A DNA stretch of 64,000 nucleotides from positions 434,001 to 498,000 of the forward strand of contig JAFDXR010000008.1 in assembly GCA_018267825.1 (NCBI GenBank), given 5' to 3'. The notes under the pieces are model-generated. The model made no database searches. It saw only the letters and a list, made by a program, of their open reading frames with translations, and was not told the origin of the DNA. Below are positions 17,948 to 26,417 of the stretch, one piece after another. Each line of letters starts with the position of its first letter. Position 1 is the stretch's first letter. Source of the DNA: Bacteroidota bacterium. Its GTDB lineage: Bacteria; Bacteroidota; Bacteroidia; B-17B0; Aurantibacillaceae. The position numbers were made by a program, and so were the translations under genes.

Positions 17948-20900
17948 TTATTTTGCAAAGGTAAGTGTCCCCAGATCAACCACCTCTTTATTATCCGATA
18001 AGCGGAGCGTAATGTCTTTCTTAACCTCGTTCGGTTTTCCGTAATTGGTATACAATTCCGCATGGACGGTTGTTGGGCCGAAAAGGGTTTGCTGGCGCGT
18101 ACCGTAGTAATTAACCTGTATGAGATACTTGCCTGCAGCGCCGCGCTTCAGCAGAAATTCCTCAGGACCATAACCTCCCGTAAAATCATTGGATAACCTT
18201 CCGCCAAGCTGGGTAAGTTTATTCTGATAAAAACATTTTTCACCACAAGGGTCGGTCACCCACAAATCCATATCGCAGTTATCACTGTCCCAGTTAATAA
18301 CTACGCGCACATCGGTTTGCATCGGGTTTCTGAATCTACGGTCGAGCGAATCGAGCTGCACCTCCGGCGCTTTTGCATGAATGTGGTTTATTTCATTGAT
18401 CGCGATGACTTCTATGCCTGGAAAACGTCCGTCCCAGTTTTTATTAACCACATGGCATAACTCATTAACCGCATCCTGGTATTTTTTGGCCTGTTCGAGC
18501 GCCAGGCCAAGATCGCGATAGGCCTGCGGTTCCTCACTTCTGATCTCCCTGATCTGGCGGAAGGTTTCAATAGCAAGATCGTTTTGTTGCCATTGTTGCA
18601 GGCGATGTGCCAGCATGCGCAGCAATTCTGCGTTTTCTGTTTCCAGTTCTGCCAGATTCGACAGCACCCGAACGGCCAGTGCTTTCTGACCCTGCTGATA
18701 CAGGTAATCGGCTGCATCTACATAAAACGCCGGCGTGTGCAGGTTGTTTATTCTGAGCTTCAGGTACGTTTCGTAAATAGCCGCTGCCGGAGCCTTTTTC
18801 AGGTCGGTCATATATGGTGCGTTGGAACTCCAGTTGTTCAATGCAATGTCCGATTTCAGGTTCTCCCCTTCATGTTCTTTTGCTTCTTCCATCAGCCTTC
18901 GCCGGCCCTCTACAGATATGTCGGCCAACGCTGTCGTGGCGCTATTGGCGTTAGAAGCAGAAAAATAATAGTTTGCGTTGGTGCCCATCACCACGCCCTC
19001 CTGCAAAACAACCGGTGGAGAAAAACGGACTTCTGCCGCCGCCGGCATGGCATCCATGGAAACCGAGAGAGAGTCCGTCATCATTATCATTGTATCATCT
19101 GTTGTTCTTGGTTCTTTATTTTTGGCGGCACACAGTCCTGAGAACTGCCTGGAATACCACTCTCTGAGGCCCTGGTATTCTTCCCATACCTGGTTCAGAT
19201 GTTCAGTCTGATGATCGCGTTTGACTGCCTCCTCTTCTTTCAGCGCTGCAAAATACCGTTCTTTCATTTCAGGCGTTGGTGGCTCAACCCGGTACCTGAT
19301 ATAATCCTCAACGGCATCCAGAATAAGCAATGACGTATAACGGGTCACAATGCCAAATTCTTTTCCGAGTGCTGTAATCTGTGCTTCATTGGCTTTAGGA
19401 TTCAGATCCAGTTCGCTGATCTGCAACTGTGCCCAATGCCGGCCTATCTGCTTTCCGGCGAGCGGTACCGTGCGCTGTATTTTTACTTTTTGCTGATGCA
19501 TCACTTCTCCCGCAACCCCAAAATTGAGAATGATCTCTGCTTCCGGCGCTTTTATGATACCGCACACTGATAAGCCATTGGCAATGGTTTTGGGCATCGA
19601 CGGATACACATGCGAGACATTGTTGCCGGCCCATGTGGCTGATATAAACTGGTATGGTGCCTGCGACAGGAGTTTTTGTGCGTCGGGTAAGGTTGTAGCA
19701 GCCAGGTTAATGAATACACCACCCGTGCGGAGGGCCATTCGTTTCAACAATGAATAGTCGGCCTGCAGAGACGAACAAATTGTATACGCAGGTTTTGTGC
19801 CGGTTTTAAAATCGTCGCGGCCAAAGTTCTGCATCCCATCTGAAAACAGCAGGTACTCATCGTACTGCTTGCTGCTCAGATCAAGCGCTCCAAAACAGGA
19901 GCCTCCGTCGTAAACCATCCTGCTGAGTGTCGAATGCAGCGCACTCCATCGACCCTGGCTTATGTCAAAATGCCTGAGGGCCTGGGGAGTATTGCTGAAT
20001 GCCACGAGGTCGACACTGACATTTCCCAACGATTGGAAATAGGCTTCAAGGAGTTTAAACTCTTTGCTGGTATCGCGACCGGCACCTGACGCAGAGGCAT
20101 CCCATAGCATGCAAATTTTGGTGGCTTTGGGTTTAGGAACCAGGTATTTTTCAGGCTGAAGGTTGATGTAGAAATAAGAAGAGTCTCCTCCTAAAGTCTG
20201 TGTATACACTGTTCCAGCCGGATTAACCGGTAATTCAAAGGCGATATTTTTCGCCATAGCCGTCTGTTCTTCGTGGGCATGGGCTTTCCATACATCCTGC
20301 CATTTTCCGAAATTCAGGTTAATTCTTTCGTCACCATACAACTCGGGTTTTACCTCCTGTTTAAGCACTTCAACATCCAGATCGAATGCCTTGAGTTTAT
20401 CTTTGAATAAAAGGGGTTGCTGGTAAATGCTGCTCCTGCCGGCTGATATGAGTTCCTGATCAAAACCAACAATAATCTTTTTATAACCATGTGCCGGGAT
20501 CGGGTAAATCCTCGATCTGAAATTATTGCCCTTGGTCCATTCCAGGAGTCCCGGATCTACATTACGTCTTAACACACTCTCAAAAACTTCACGGGCCTTT
20601 GCTTTTTCAACCACAACACCCTCCCGGAGTTTTCCTTCTGTTTCAAACGCAAAATACGACATGTTCTGATCCTCGCCCAGGGGGCAAACAAACTCGCCCT
20701 CCAGAACCCGATCCGTTTGGTTATAAAATAGAAGCGATATACGGGTTGTGGCTATATGGCCCAATACCTGTACCTGCACAGACACCTCGCTCACAGCAAG
20801 GGGCACCGACGTTGTGTCGGCTTTTTCTTTCTTGACCAGCAATGCCGGCGATAAAACAGCGTGCTTTGGAAAAACAATGCTTGTATCGCGTTGTTTTAAT

Positions 20901-21022
20901 TGTGGGCTGTCCGGTTTCAGTTCCGGTAGCTCCTCGTTCTGATGGCGCATCATAAAAGGAAGGCTGGTCATGATCAGTGTTGATGCAACCAGGATGGTGG
21001 TGGAAAGAGAAGATTTTGTCAT
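17948..21022 (-). CDS. VIT-vWA-TPR-DUF2135 exported protein
   Basis: A 1024-residue multidomain protein with an N-terminal membrane anchor or signal (STTILVASTLIMTSLPFM). Order: a VIT domain at about 75-200 (TTRISLLFYNQTDRVLEGEFVCPLGEDQ...GYKKIIVGFDQEL); a von Willebrand A domain from about 305, whose MIDAS motif reads DASAS, with a later DGG and SDG; a Ser/Glu-rich linker near 630-740; TPR-like helices at about 765-890 (NLAELETENAELLRMLAHRLQQW, AYRDLGLALEQAKKYQDAVNELCHVV); and a C-terminal DUF2135/YfaP-like domain with INWDSDNCDMDLWVTDPCGEKC. It resembles inter-alpha-trypsin-inhibitor-like bacterial proteins of unknown role, probably a protein-protein or metal-dependent adhesion scaffold in the periplasm. 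It is transcribed alone. Confidence 0.85.
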   Translation of the reverse strand: MTKSSLSTTILVASTLIMTSLPFMMRHQNEELPELKPDSPQLKQRDTSIVFPKHAVLSPALLVKKEKADTTSVPLAVSEVSVQVQVLGHIATTRISLLFYNQTDRVLEGEFVCPLGEDQNMSYFAFETEGKLREGVVVEKAKAREVFESVLRRNVDPGLLEWTKGNNFRSRIYPIPAHGYKKIIVGFDQELISAGRSSIYQQPLLFKDKLKAFDLDVEVLKQEVKPELYGDERINLNFGKWQDVWKAHAHEEQTAMAKNIAFELPVNPAGTVYTQTLGGDSSYFYINLQPEKYLVPKPKATKICMLWDASASGAGRDTSKEFKLLEAYFQSLGNVSVDLVAFSNTPQALRHFDISQGRWSALHSTLSRMVYDGGSCFGALDLSSKQYDEYLLFSDGMQNFGRDDFKTGTKPAYTICSSLQADYSLLKRMALRTGGVFINLAATTLPDAQKLLSQAPYQFISATWAGNNVSHVYPSMPKTIANGLSVCGIIKAPEAEIILNFGVAGEVMHQQKVKIQRTVPLAGKQIGRHWAQLQISELDLNPKANEAQITALGKEFGIVTRYTSLLILDAVEDYIRYRVEPPTPEMKERYFAALKEEEAVKRDHQTEHLNQVWEEYQGLREWYSRQFSGLCAAKNKEPRTTDDTMIMMTDSLSVSMDAMPAAAEVRFSPPVVLQEGVVMGTNANYYFSASNANSATTALADISVEGRRRLMEEAKEHEGENLKSDIALNNWSSNAPYMTDLKKAPAAAIYETYLKLRINNLHTPAFYVDAADYLYQQGQKALAVRVLSNLAELETENAELLRMLAHRLQQWQQNDLAIETFRQIREIRSEEPQAYRDLGLALEQAKKYQDAVNELCHVVNKNWDGRFPGIEVIAINEINHIHAKAPEVQLDSLDRRFRNPMQTDVRVVINWDSDNCDMDLWVTDPCGEKCFYQNKLTQLGGRLSNDFTGGYGPEEFLLKRGAAGKYLIQVNYYGTRQQTLFGPTTVHAELYTNYGKPNEVKKDITLRLSDNKEVVDLGTLTFAK

Positions 21023-21188
21023 ACAGTGAATTTAGTGGTGTTTTTGCTTTGTCCCCGGTTTGTTTTAGCAAATGGTATGTTTGGCTTTGCCGGCTAACAA
21101 TAAGAGGCAATAAGTGGTCTGTTTCCATACACTTTTATCTTTTTATTCTGATTTTTATCAAATACAGCATAAAAGCTCCGAAAAACAG

Positions 21189-21196
21189 TAGATTTG
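21189..21196 (+). promoter_or_regulatory. -7 promoter box TAGATTTG
   Basis: An exact match to TAnnTTTG, 30 bases upstream of the PLP-enzyme start, predicting a leader of roughly 25 nt. The divergent VIT/vWA gene starts 167 bp to the left. No clear -33 TTTG was seen at the usual spacing. Confidence 0.5.
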
Positions 21197-21226
21197 CTCT
21201 GAACAACACACAAAAACACACGTATC

Positions 21227-22525
21227 ATGAAAGGACGATTTACCTGGTGGGATGAATGGATGAAGCGAAAGAAGAGCTACGCCCGCTCCGCCGAAAAACA
21301 ACTGGATGCCGATAAGTTTAATGCCATCTGCGCAGGAACAGGCCTGCCGAATATTCATCAGAAATCCACCTTCAAATTTAGAGATGTAGCTGATGGTGCT
21401 GCGCGTTTCGTGGGCCACTCGCCAAGCGGTGAAAAGCCTTTTGCACGAATTTATACACGCCTCGGAAATCCGAATACGGAGTATCTCGAAAAAGTGCTGT
21501 TTCAGCTCGAGTGCCAGCATATTATAGATAACGCCCTGGCTCATGACGAAAAAACGCCTACCATTGCTTCGCTCGTGTTTGCCTCGGGCATGGCGGCTAT
21601 TACAACGGTTATTATGGGCTTTGTGAGGCCGGGCGATGGTATTATTGTAGGAAATGTATATGGCTGCACCGATTCATTCATGCGCTTTCTGCAACATCGC
21701 TTTGGTATCGATATTTATTTTGTAGACGCTACTGATCCTGAAAATATACGAAAAACATTAGAGGCACATCCTCACGTTTGTGCTGTATTGCTCGAAACCC
21801 CCGATAATCCGACGCTTCAGCTCTGCGATATAGAGGCTATTGCCAAACACACAGAGGCACATGAAGCCATGCTGATTGTCGACAACACATTCTGCTCACC
21901 ATACCTGCAACAACCTTTCCGCCTGGGAGCCGATGTGGTTGTGCACTCGCTGACCAAATATGTCAACGGACACTCCGCCTCTATTGCTGGCGCAGCACTT
22001 GGCCCTTACGAGTATTTCAGCAAGGATGTTTACCCTGTATATAAAGATTTCGGCCCCACACCTTCGCCATTCGACAGCTGGCTCAACAGCCTCACGATCC
22101 AGGAAATGGGCGTTCGTATGGAACACCAGTGTAAAACAGCATTGCGTATTGCCGAGTTTCTCGAAAAACATCCACGCATTGAACGCGTATGGTATCCGGG
22201 TCTTAAAAGCCATCCGCATTATGAGCTTTGCCAGTCGCAAATGCGCAATGGCGGCGGTATGATCGCTTTTGAAGTAAAAGGTGGTTTTGATGCCGGTGTT
22301 AAACTCATGAATTATTTTGCGCGCCCCGATACCCCTATGGAACTTGCTGTAAGCCTCGGTTCCGTGATCAGCTATATTGAACACCCGGCCAGCATGACTC
22401 ACTCTGTAGTGCCGGAGGAAGACCGTGTTAAACGTGGTATTACCAATGCCCTGGTGCGTCTTTCTATCGGTGTGGAAGGGTACAGCATTCTGAGTGATGC
22501 GCTTGATAAAGGCCTGCATTTATAA
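21227..22525 (+). CDS. Cys/Met-metabolism PLP-dependent enzyme (cystathionine gamma-synthase/methionine gamma-lyase family)
   Basis: A fold-type I PLP enzyme acting on sulfur amino acids. It is 432 residues, slightly longer than the usual ~400 because of a basic N-terminal extension (KGRFTWWDEWMKRKKSYARSAEK). Family landmarks: YTRLGNPNTEYLE (PLP phosphate contact from the neighbouring subunit), SGMAAITTVIM, ETPDNPTLQLCDI, IVDNTFCSPYLQQP, and the Schiff-base lysine K244 in HSLTKYVNGHS. The C-terminal SLGSVISYIEHPASMTHSVVP is typical. Synthase, beta-lyase and gamma-lyase cannot be told apart by eye. The next gene starts 16 bp downstream on the same strand and is probably cotranscribed. Confidence 0.88.
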   Translation: MKGRFTWWDEWMKRKKSYARSAEKQLDADKFNAICAGTGLPNIHQKSTFKFRDVADGAARFVGHSPSGEKPFARIYTRLGNPNTEYLEKVLFQLECQHIIDNALAHDEKTPTIASLVFASGMAAITTVIMGFVRPGDGIIVGNVYGCTDSFMRFLQHRFGIDIYFVDATDPENIRKTLEAHPHVCAVLLETPDNPTLQLCDIEAIAKHTEAHEAMLIVDNTFCSPYLQQPFRLGADVVVHSLTKYVNGHSASIAGAALGPYEYFSKDVYPVYKDFGPTPSPFDSWLNSLTIQEMGVRMEHQCKTALRIAEFLEKHPRIERVWYPGLKSHPHYELCQSQMRNGGGMIAFEVKGGFDAGVKLMNYFARPDTPMELAVSLGSVISYIEHPASMTHSVVPEEDRVKRGITNALVRLSIGVEGYSILSDALDKGLHL

Positions 22526-22540
22526 CCAACCCTTTTTTGC

Positions 22541-24199
22541 TTGAAAAAAACAGGTCATACAAGCCGGGAAGCCTTGTCGCAACTGAAAGCGGCGGCTACC
22601 CTGTTCGGAGGCGATGCCCCTGTTCAAAAACAAAAATGGCTCCATGTATGCTCTGGCCTACAGTTCAGGGCGGCTAAAGACCTGGTTGCTTACCACGATT
22701 GCCTCCTGTTTTTACTGGCCTATCCGGAGTCGGCTCCATTGTATGCGCTGGCCGAAGCAGAGCTGATGCGGCTTGGCACATTTCTGAAAAAACTGAAACC
22801 ATCCTCGGCACTTTATGAAGCACTCTCCCGCAGTGGACTGGCTTACACCAGCACACAAAGCGCTTACAGTCTGGAGCTCATCCGCTGGATGCTGCAAACC
22901 TTTCCGGGACAGGTAGAGTTACACTCGCTCGACGAGCAGGGCAAACACCCACAAAGCCTCTTAAGATACAGCCTTCCGGCACTTGAGTTTGAGCTGGCCG
23001 CCGAAGATTCGCTTAAGCCCCTGGCATGGCTCGAAAAAGCCTGCGGAAGTAAAAATAAGGGGCGCGTGTTGCGTTGGATCGTCGACCAGGTTGATCGCCT
23101 GCCCGCATCCGGACCCGCACGCGAACTCCTGTTCGAGTCGTTGCAGCTTTACGTAAACATAAAGCCTGCAATTCCTGAATTGTCGCGTAGTTTCGGCCGT
23201 TCATTGTTACATCCTGTTTACATACATGACAAAGAACTTCTCAAAAAGTTTGATGCAAAGGCCGTTTTAAATACAAAATTAAACACGCGCAAAAAGCTCC
23301 AGGCTGCGGCAGAAGAGCACCTGCTCAAAACCTCGCGCGTAGCCTTAGCCATGCTGAACCGGGAAACCGAACCCATTACCTATTGCCGGCCCGGCCAGGT
23401 CGAATACTATGAGCTCGACCGCGGTTTGTCAATTGCGCTGTTCAGCATGAATCCCGATCAACGCATGCCGCTGGAATCATACATTGGTTATATGATGTTT
23501 AAAAACGGGCAGCCAATGGCTTATGGTGGTTGCTGGATCCTGGGCAAACGGGCCCTGGCGGGTGTCAATATTTTTGAACCATTCAGGGGTGGTGAGTCGG
23601 CCCTGGTGTTCTGTAACATATTGCGTGTATACAGGCAACGCTTTGGTATTTCTTATTTTGAGGTAGAACCATACCAGTTTGGTAAAGGAAACCCCGAAGG
23701 CATCCGTTCCGGCGCTTTCTGGTTCTATTACCGTTTTGGATTCCGTCCGCTCCGTGCAGACCTGGCCGCACTTGCAGAACAGGAACAGGCTAAGATTGCG
23801 GCCGATAAAACATACCGCAGTTCGTATGCCACCCTTAAACAACTTACCGGCTCCAATATCGGCTGGCATATTGATGCGGGCGTAAATACGATAAATCCTT
23901 CTGAAATAAGTAAAACCATCACGGCCTATATTCACAGGGAACATCTCGGAAACCGCGCTGCTGCCGAAAAGCATGCACATCGGTTTGTTTCCGGACAATT
24001 GGGCGTCGGCTCTCAGAAAAGCTGGACCGAAGCCGAAAAACAATCCTATCATAACCTATGCTTATGGGTTGTGGTTTCTTTCCCTGACCTGGCACGCTGG
24101 AGCACCGGCCGAAAGCAAAACCTCCTGAAGCTGATGCGACTCAAGGGTTCCGATGAGTTTGCCTATGTAGACTTTTATCCGCGGGTAGCCGGCAAATAG
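22541..24199 (+). CDS. Protein of unknown function with a GNAT-like central domain
   Basis: Not confidently recognised. It is 552 residues from a TTG start 16 bp after the PLP-enzyme stop; no ATG lies near the N-terminus. Residues 1-290 are helical and repeat-like (Leu/Ala-rich, several 'LRWxxxQ' style helices). Residues about 295-410 look like an N-acetyltransferase fold: a strand (LSIALFSMNP), a helix, then MAYGGCWILGKRALAGVNIFEPFRGGESALVFCNILRVYRQRFGISYFEVEPYQFGKG, with FWFYYRFGFRPL resembling the C-terminal GNAT strand. Residues 420-552 form a helical tail with RxxSTGRKQNLLKLMRLKG. The coupling to a sulfur-amino-acid enzyme suggests metabolic rather than mobile function. The acetyltransferase assignment is inference. 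Confidence 0.7.
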   Translation: MKKTGHTSREALSQLKAAATLFGGDAPVQKQKWLHVCSGLQFRAAKDLVAYHDCLLFLLAYPESAPLYALAEAELMRLGTFLKKLKPSSALYEALSRSGLAYTSTQSAYSLELIRWMLQTFPGQVELHSLDEQGKHPQSLLRYSLPALEFELAAEDSLKPLAWLEKACGSKNKGRVLRWIVDQVDRLPASGPARELLFESLQLYVNIKPAIPELSRSFGRSLLHPVYIHDKELLKKFDAKAVLNTKLNTRKKLQAAAEEHLLKTSRVALAMLNRETEPITYCRPGQVEYYELDRGLSIALFSMNPDQRMPLESYIGYMMFKNGQPMAYGGCWILGKRALAGVNIFEPFRGGESALVFCNILRVYRQRFGISYFEVEPYQFGKGNPEGIRSGAFWFYYRFGFRPLRADLAALAEQEQAKIAADKTYRSSYATLKQLTGSNIGWHIDAGVNTINPSEISKTITAYIHREHLGNRAAAEKHAHRFVSGQLGVGSQKSWTEAEKQSYHNLCLWVVVSFPDLARWSTGRKQNLLKLMRLKGSDEFAYVDFYPRVAGK

Positions 24200-24264
24200 C
24201 CCGCAGTGCGCAACGGCAGCTGCCATATTTCTTAAACGGGACAAACAATCTGTCGAAATAAATT

Positions 24265-24272
24265 TATCTTTG
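24265..24272 (+). promoter_or_regulatory. -7 promoter box TATCTTTG abutting gmk
   Basis: An exact TAnnTTTG match ending three bases before the gmk ATG. Transcription is expected to start at or next to the ATG, so the mRNA would be leaderless or nearly so. Confidence 0.6.
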
Positions 24273-24275
24273 CGC

Positions 24276-24848
24276 ATGCCAAACGGAAAACTCATCATAT
24301 TTTCTGCACCTTCCGGATCCGGAAAAACAACCATTGTTCGTCATCTCCTGAAAGTATTTGCCGACCAGATTGAATTTTCGATCTCTGCTACAAGCCGTAC
24401 AAGACGCGGTGTTGAGGAGAACGGGAAGGATTATTATTACCTGAGTGTAGATGAGTTCAAACAAAAAATTGAAAATAAGGAATTTCTGGAATGGGAAGAA
24501 GTATATGCTGGTGTGCATTACGGCACGCTGCGCAGTGAGGTAGAACGCATCTGGGCCAAGGGCAAACATGTTATTTTTGATATTGATGTAGAAGGGGGTT
24601 TAAACCTGAAACGTCAGTTTGGTAAACAGGCCCTCGCTGTTTTTGTGATGCCACCCAGCATTAAAATTCTGGAAGAACGTCTTAATTCGCGCAGTACAGA
24701 CACACCCGAAAGCATTGCCCGCCGGGTTGCAAAAGCCGAAAAAGAATTGAAAACAGCCGATCTTTTCGATACGTTTATACTGAACGAAGACCTGGAAGAC
24801 GCGCTGGCAAAAGCCGAAAAAGTAGTCGGTGAATTTCTGAAAGCTTAA
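24276..24848 (+). CDS. gmk: Guanylate kinase
   Basis: Phosphorylates GMP to GDP with ATP in purine nucleotide synthesis. From the ATG at 24276 it is 190 residues, the usual size; a TTG two codons earlier lies inside the promoter box and is rejected. The P-loop APSGSGKTTIV is at the N-terminus, followed by the GMP-binding block SATSRTRRGVEENGKDYYYLS with the conserved Arg and Tyr residues, EFLEWEEVYAGVHYGT, and DIDVEGGLNLKRQF. The C-terminal RLNSRSTDTPESIARRV contains the lid arginines. The gene is single, with its stop directly abutting the stop of the convergent thioredoxin-fold gene and no terminator between. Confidence 0.97.
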   Translation: MPNGKLIIFSAPSGSGKTTIVRHLLKVFADQIEFSISATSRTRRGVEENGKDYYYLSVDEFKQKIENKEFLEWEEVYAGVHYGTLRSEVERIWAKGKHVIFDIDVEGGLNLKRQFGKQALAVFVMPPSIKILEERLNSRSTDTPESIARRVAKAEKELKTADLFDTFILNEDLEDALAKAEKVVGEFLKA

Positions 24849-25373
24849 TTACTCGATAGCATCTTCGAGTTTCTCCATTTTTACTTCACTGTAATTGCCA
24901 CTTACGGCCTCCACAATTTTACCGTTGGCATCCAGTATATAGAAATACGGGATTTTATCGTCGGTTATTTTAAGCTGTTTTTTTACATCATCGATATTGG
25001 TTTCCGCATCAATAATGTATTGGTGAAACTCTTTATCTGTGCCCTTTTTAAACTCTTCGCGGGCTTTCTTAAAGCCCGATATCAGGGGTATAAAATAGAA
25101 ATTCACATCATATAACTCCGCTACATCAAACTGGCCGTTTGCATCGCCTTTCTTAATGAAATTGTAATAGGTCGGGTTCAGCCATTTTTTGAGTTCCTCT
25201 TCTGCAGCACGGTTATAGGCGATTCCGATGACGGTGTATTTGCCATTGTGGGTGGGTATAGACACGGCTTTATCGGCCAGAGAGGTGCCTTTAATATCCG
25301 GAAACTGTTGTCCTTTCTGGGCTTGTGTGAGCAGTGCTATAAACAAACCTATAATGCATAATAATTTTCCCAT
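24849..25373 (-). CDS. Exported thioredoxin-fold protein lacking a CxxC motif
   Basis: 174 residues from the ATG at 25373 (MGKLLCIIGLFIALLTQAQ signal peptide, cleavage after QAQ); the longer frame upstream is the tail of the preceding gene read in another phase. The mature protein has a peroxiredoxin/TlpA-like layout: FPDIKGTSLADKAVSIP, then a strand (KYTVIGIAY), a long helical insert (EEELKKWLNPTYYNFIKKG), and KIPYFYILDANGKIV with the cis-Pro type strand. The positions where a redox CxxC would sit contain no cysteines, so it is probably not a disulfide oxidoreductase; ATP10-like thioredoxin folds share this look. It overlaps the upstream lipoprotein gene by 25 bp. The role is unknown. Confidence 0.75.
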   Translation of the reverse strand: MGKLLCIIGLFIALLTQAQKGQQFPDIKGTSLADKAVSIPTHNGKYTVIGIAYNRAAEEELKKWLNPTYYNFIKKGDANGQFDVAELYDVNFYFIPLISGFKKAREEFKKGTDKEFHQYIIDAETNIDDVKKQLKITDDKIPYFYILDANGKIVEAVSGNYSEVKMEKLEDAIE

Positions 25374-25987
25374 TGTTTTATTTTTTGTATAGTGCCATTT
25401 TCGTGAATAATATATTTCATATAAATAGTATCGCATTTTTCGCTGCCCTCTTCTTCCTGCGATTCGCATGCCAATTCTCTGTATATATAAGTTGTATCGT
25501 TCATAAATTTTCCTTCTCCCGTGGTATACCAACCGCCATCGCCACCAACACAATACAAATAAAAGCTATCTATAAATTTTCCTGATAAATCATAGCTTCT
25601 GTATTCCAGAAAGTCGACCCATCCGTCCGTCATTCCTTTGATAAGCAGTGCTGTGTGCCCATGTGTCGGCATAAAACCATATAAATAAGGGGTTCCTTCT
25701 GTCTGTGTTTTCTGGTGAAAAGAATAACCTGCCGTGTCTTGATATACATTTAAATATACTTTTCTGACAATGGCCAGGGTTGTATCTCTCTGTTCCTGAT
25801 CCAATCCCAAAAAACCGAGTGATTTGACATCGAACTTTTTCCGCCCGATGTTCGGCAGCTTGCTGTATTCCTCTTTTTCCAATCGAAGCGAATCTTTGGT
25901 AAGAACCCGATCATTGGATTTATTTTCGTTTTGCCTGCATGAAATCAGTAAAACAAACAATGAAATTACAATGCAACGACATTGCAT
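25349..25987 (-). CDS. Lipoprotein of unknown function, middle gene of the rpiB operon
   Basis: 212 residues from the ATG at 25987, two bases from the rpiB stop; the lipobox is LISC in MQCRCIVISLFVLLISCRQ. An in-frame longer reading overlaps the end of rpiB and would bury the signal sequence. The mature part is polar with a Lys/Glu/Asn-rich linker, then a beta-rich domain (GTPYLYGFMPTHGHTALLIKGMTDGWVDFLEYRSYDLSGKF...YLYCVGGDGGWYTTGEGKF). Cys residues near the C-terminus (ACESQ...EKCDT) could pair. It overlaps the downstream thioredoxin-fold gene by 25 bp, implying translational coupling and related function, possibly an envelope pair. No known family was recognised. Confidence 0.75.
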   Translation of the reverse strand: MQCRCIVISLFVLLISCRQNENKSNDRVLTKDSLRLEKEEYSKLPNIGRKKFDVKSLGFLGLDQEQRDTTLAIVRKVYLNVYQDTAGYSFHQKTQTEGTPYLYGFMPTHGHTALLIKGMTDGWVDFLEYRSYDLSGKFIDSFYLYCVGGDGGWYTTGEGKFMNDTTYIYRELACESQEEEGSEKCDTIYMKYIIHENGTIQKIKQWENYYAL

Positions 25988-25988
25988 A

Positions 25989-26417
25989 TTAACAATCAAT
26001 TTTTTCAATACGTTGCTGATGGCGGCCGCCTTCAAATTTTTCTGTTAAAAAAACATCCACACATTTAAATGCCTCTTCTTTGCTGATATACCTTGCCGGA
26101 AGTGTTAATATATTAGCGTCATTGTGTTGGCGCGCCAGCGCCGAAATTTCAGCATTCCAGCATAATGCTGCACGAATCCCCTTATGCTTGTTAGCACTCA
26201 TATTAATGCCATTGCCACTTCCACACATCAGTATCCCGAAATCGCATTCCTTATTCACCACCGAAATAGCCACGGCATGTCCATAATCGGCATAGTCGGC
26301 CCGCTCTGCACTATAAGTGCCTTTATCGTCGATGGTTACACCTTTTTGCTTTAAATAACCAATCAGCTCCTGTTTAAGTTCAAAACCGGCATGATCACTG
26401 CCAATGCTTATTTTCAT
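25989..26417 (-). CDS. rpiB: Ribose 5-phosphate isomerase B
   Basis: Interconverts ribose 5-phosphate and ribulose 5-phosphate in the pentose phosphate pathway. It is 142 residues from the ATG at 26417, where the family's conserved start MKISIGSDHAGFELK begins; the frame is open further upstream but that part is not conserved. LacAB/RpiB signatures: the SDHAG substrate loop, MCGSGNGINMSANKHKGIRAALCWN with the active-site Cys in CGSGNG, and ARQHNDANILTLPARY with the catalytic-site His and Asn. It is first in an operon with two exported proteins of unknown role, an unusual combination for a cytosolic sugar isomerase. The upstream region is the long AT-rich spacer shared with nadA. Confidence 0.96.
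   Translation of the reverse strand: MKISIGSDHAGFELKQELIGYLKQKGVTIDDKGTYSAERADYADYGHAVAISVVNKECDFGILMCGSGNGINMSANKHKGIRAALCWNAEISALARQHNDANILTLPARYISKEEAFKCVDVFLTEKFEGGRHQQRIEKIDC

Noticed and set aside
21023-21226. Riboswitch for methionine/SAM in front of the PLP enzyme
   Set aside because: The 204-bp spacer contains no recognisable SAM-box pattern and only a -7 promoter element; a short leader is expected.
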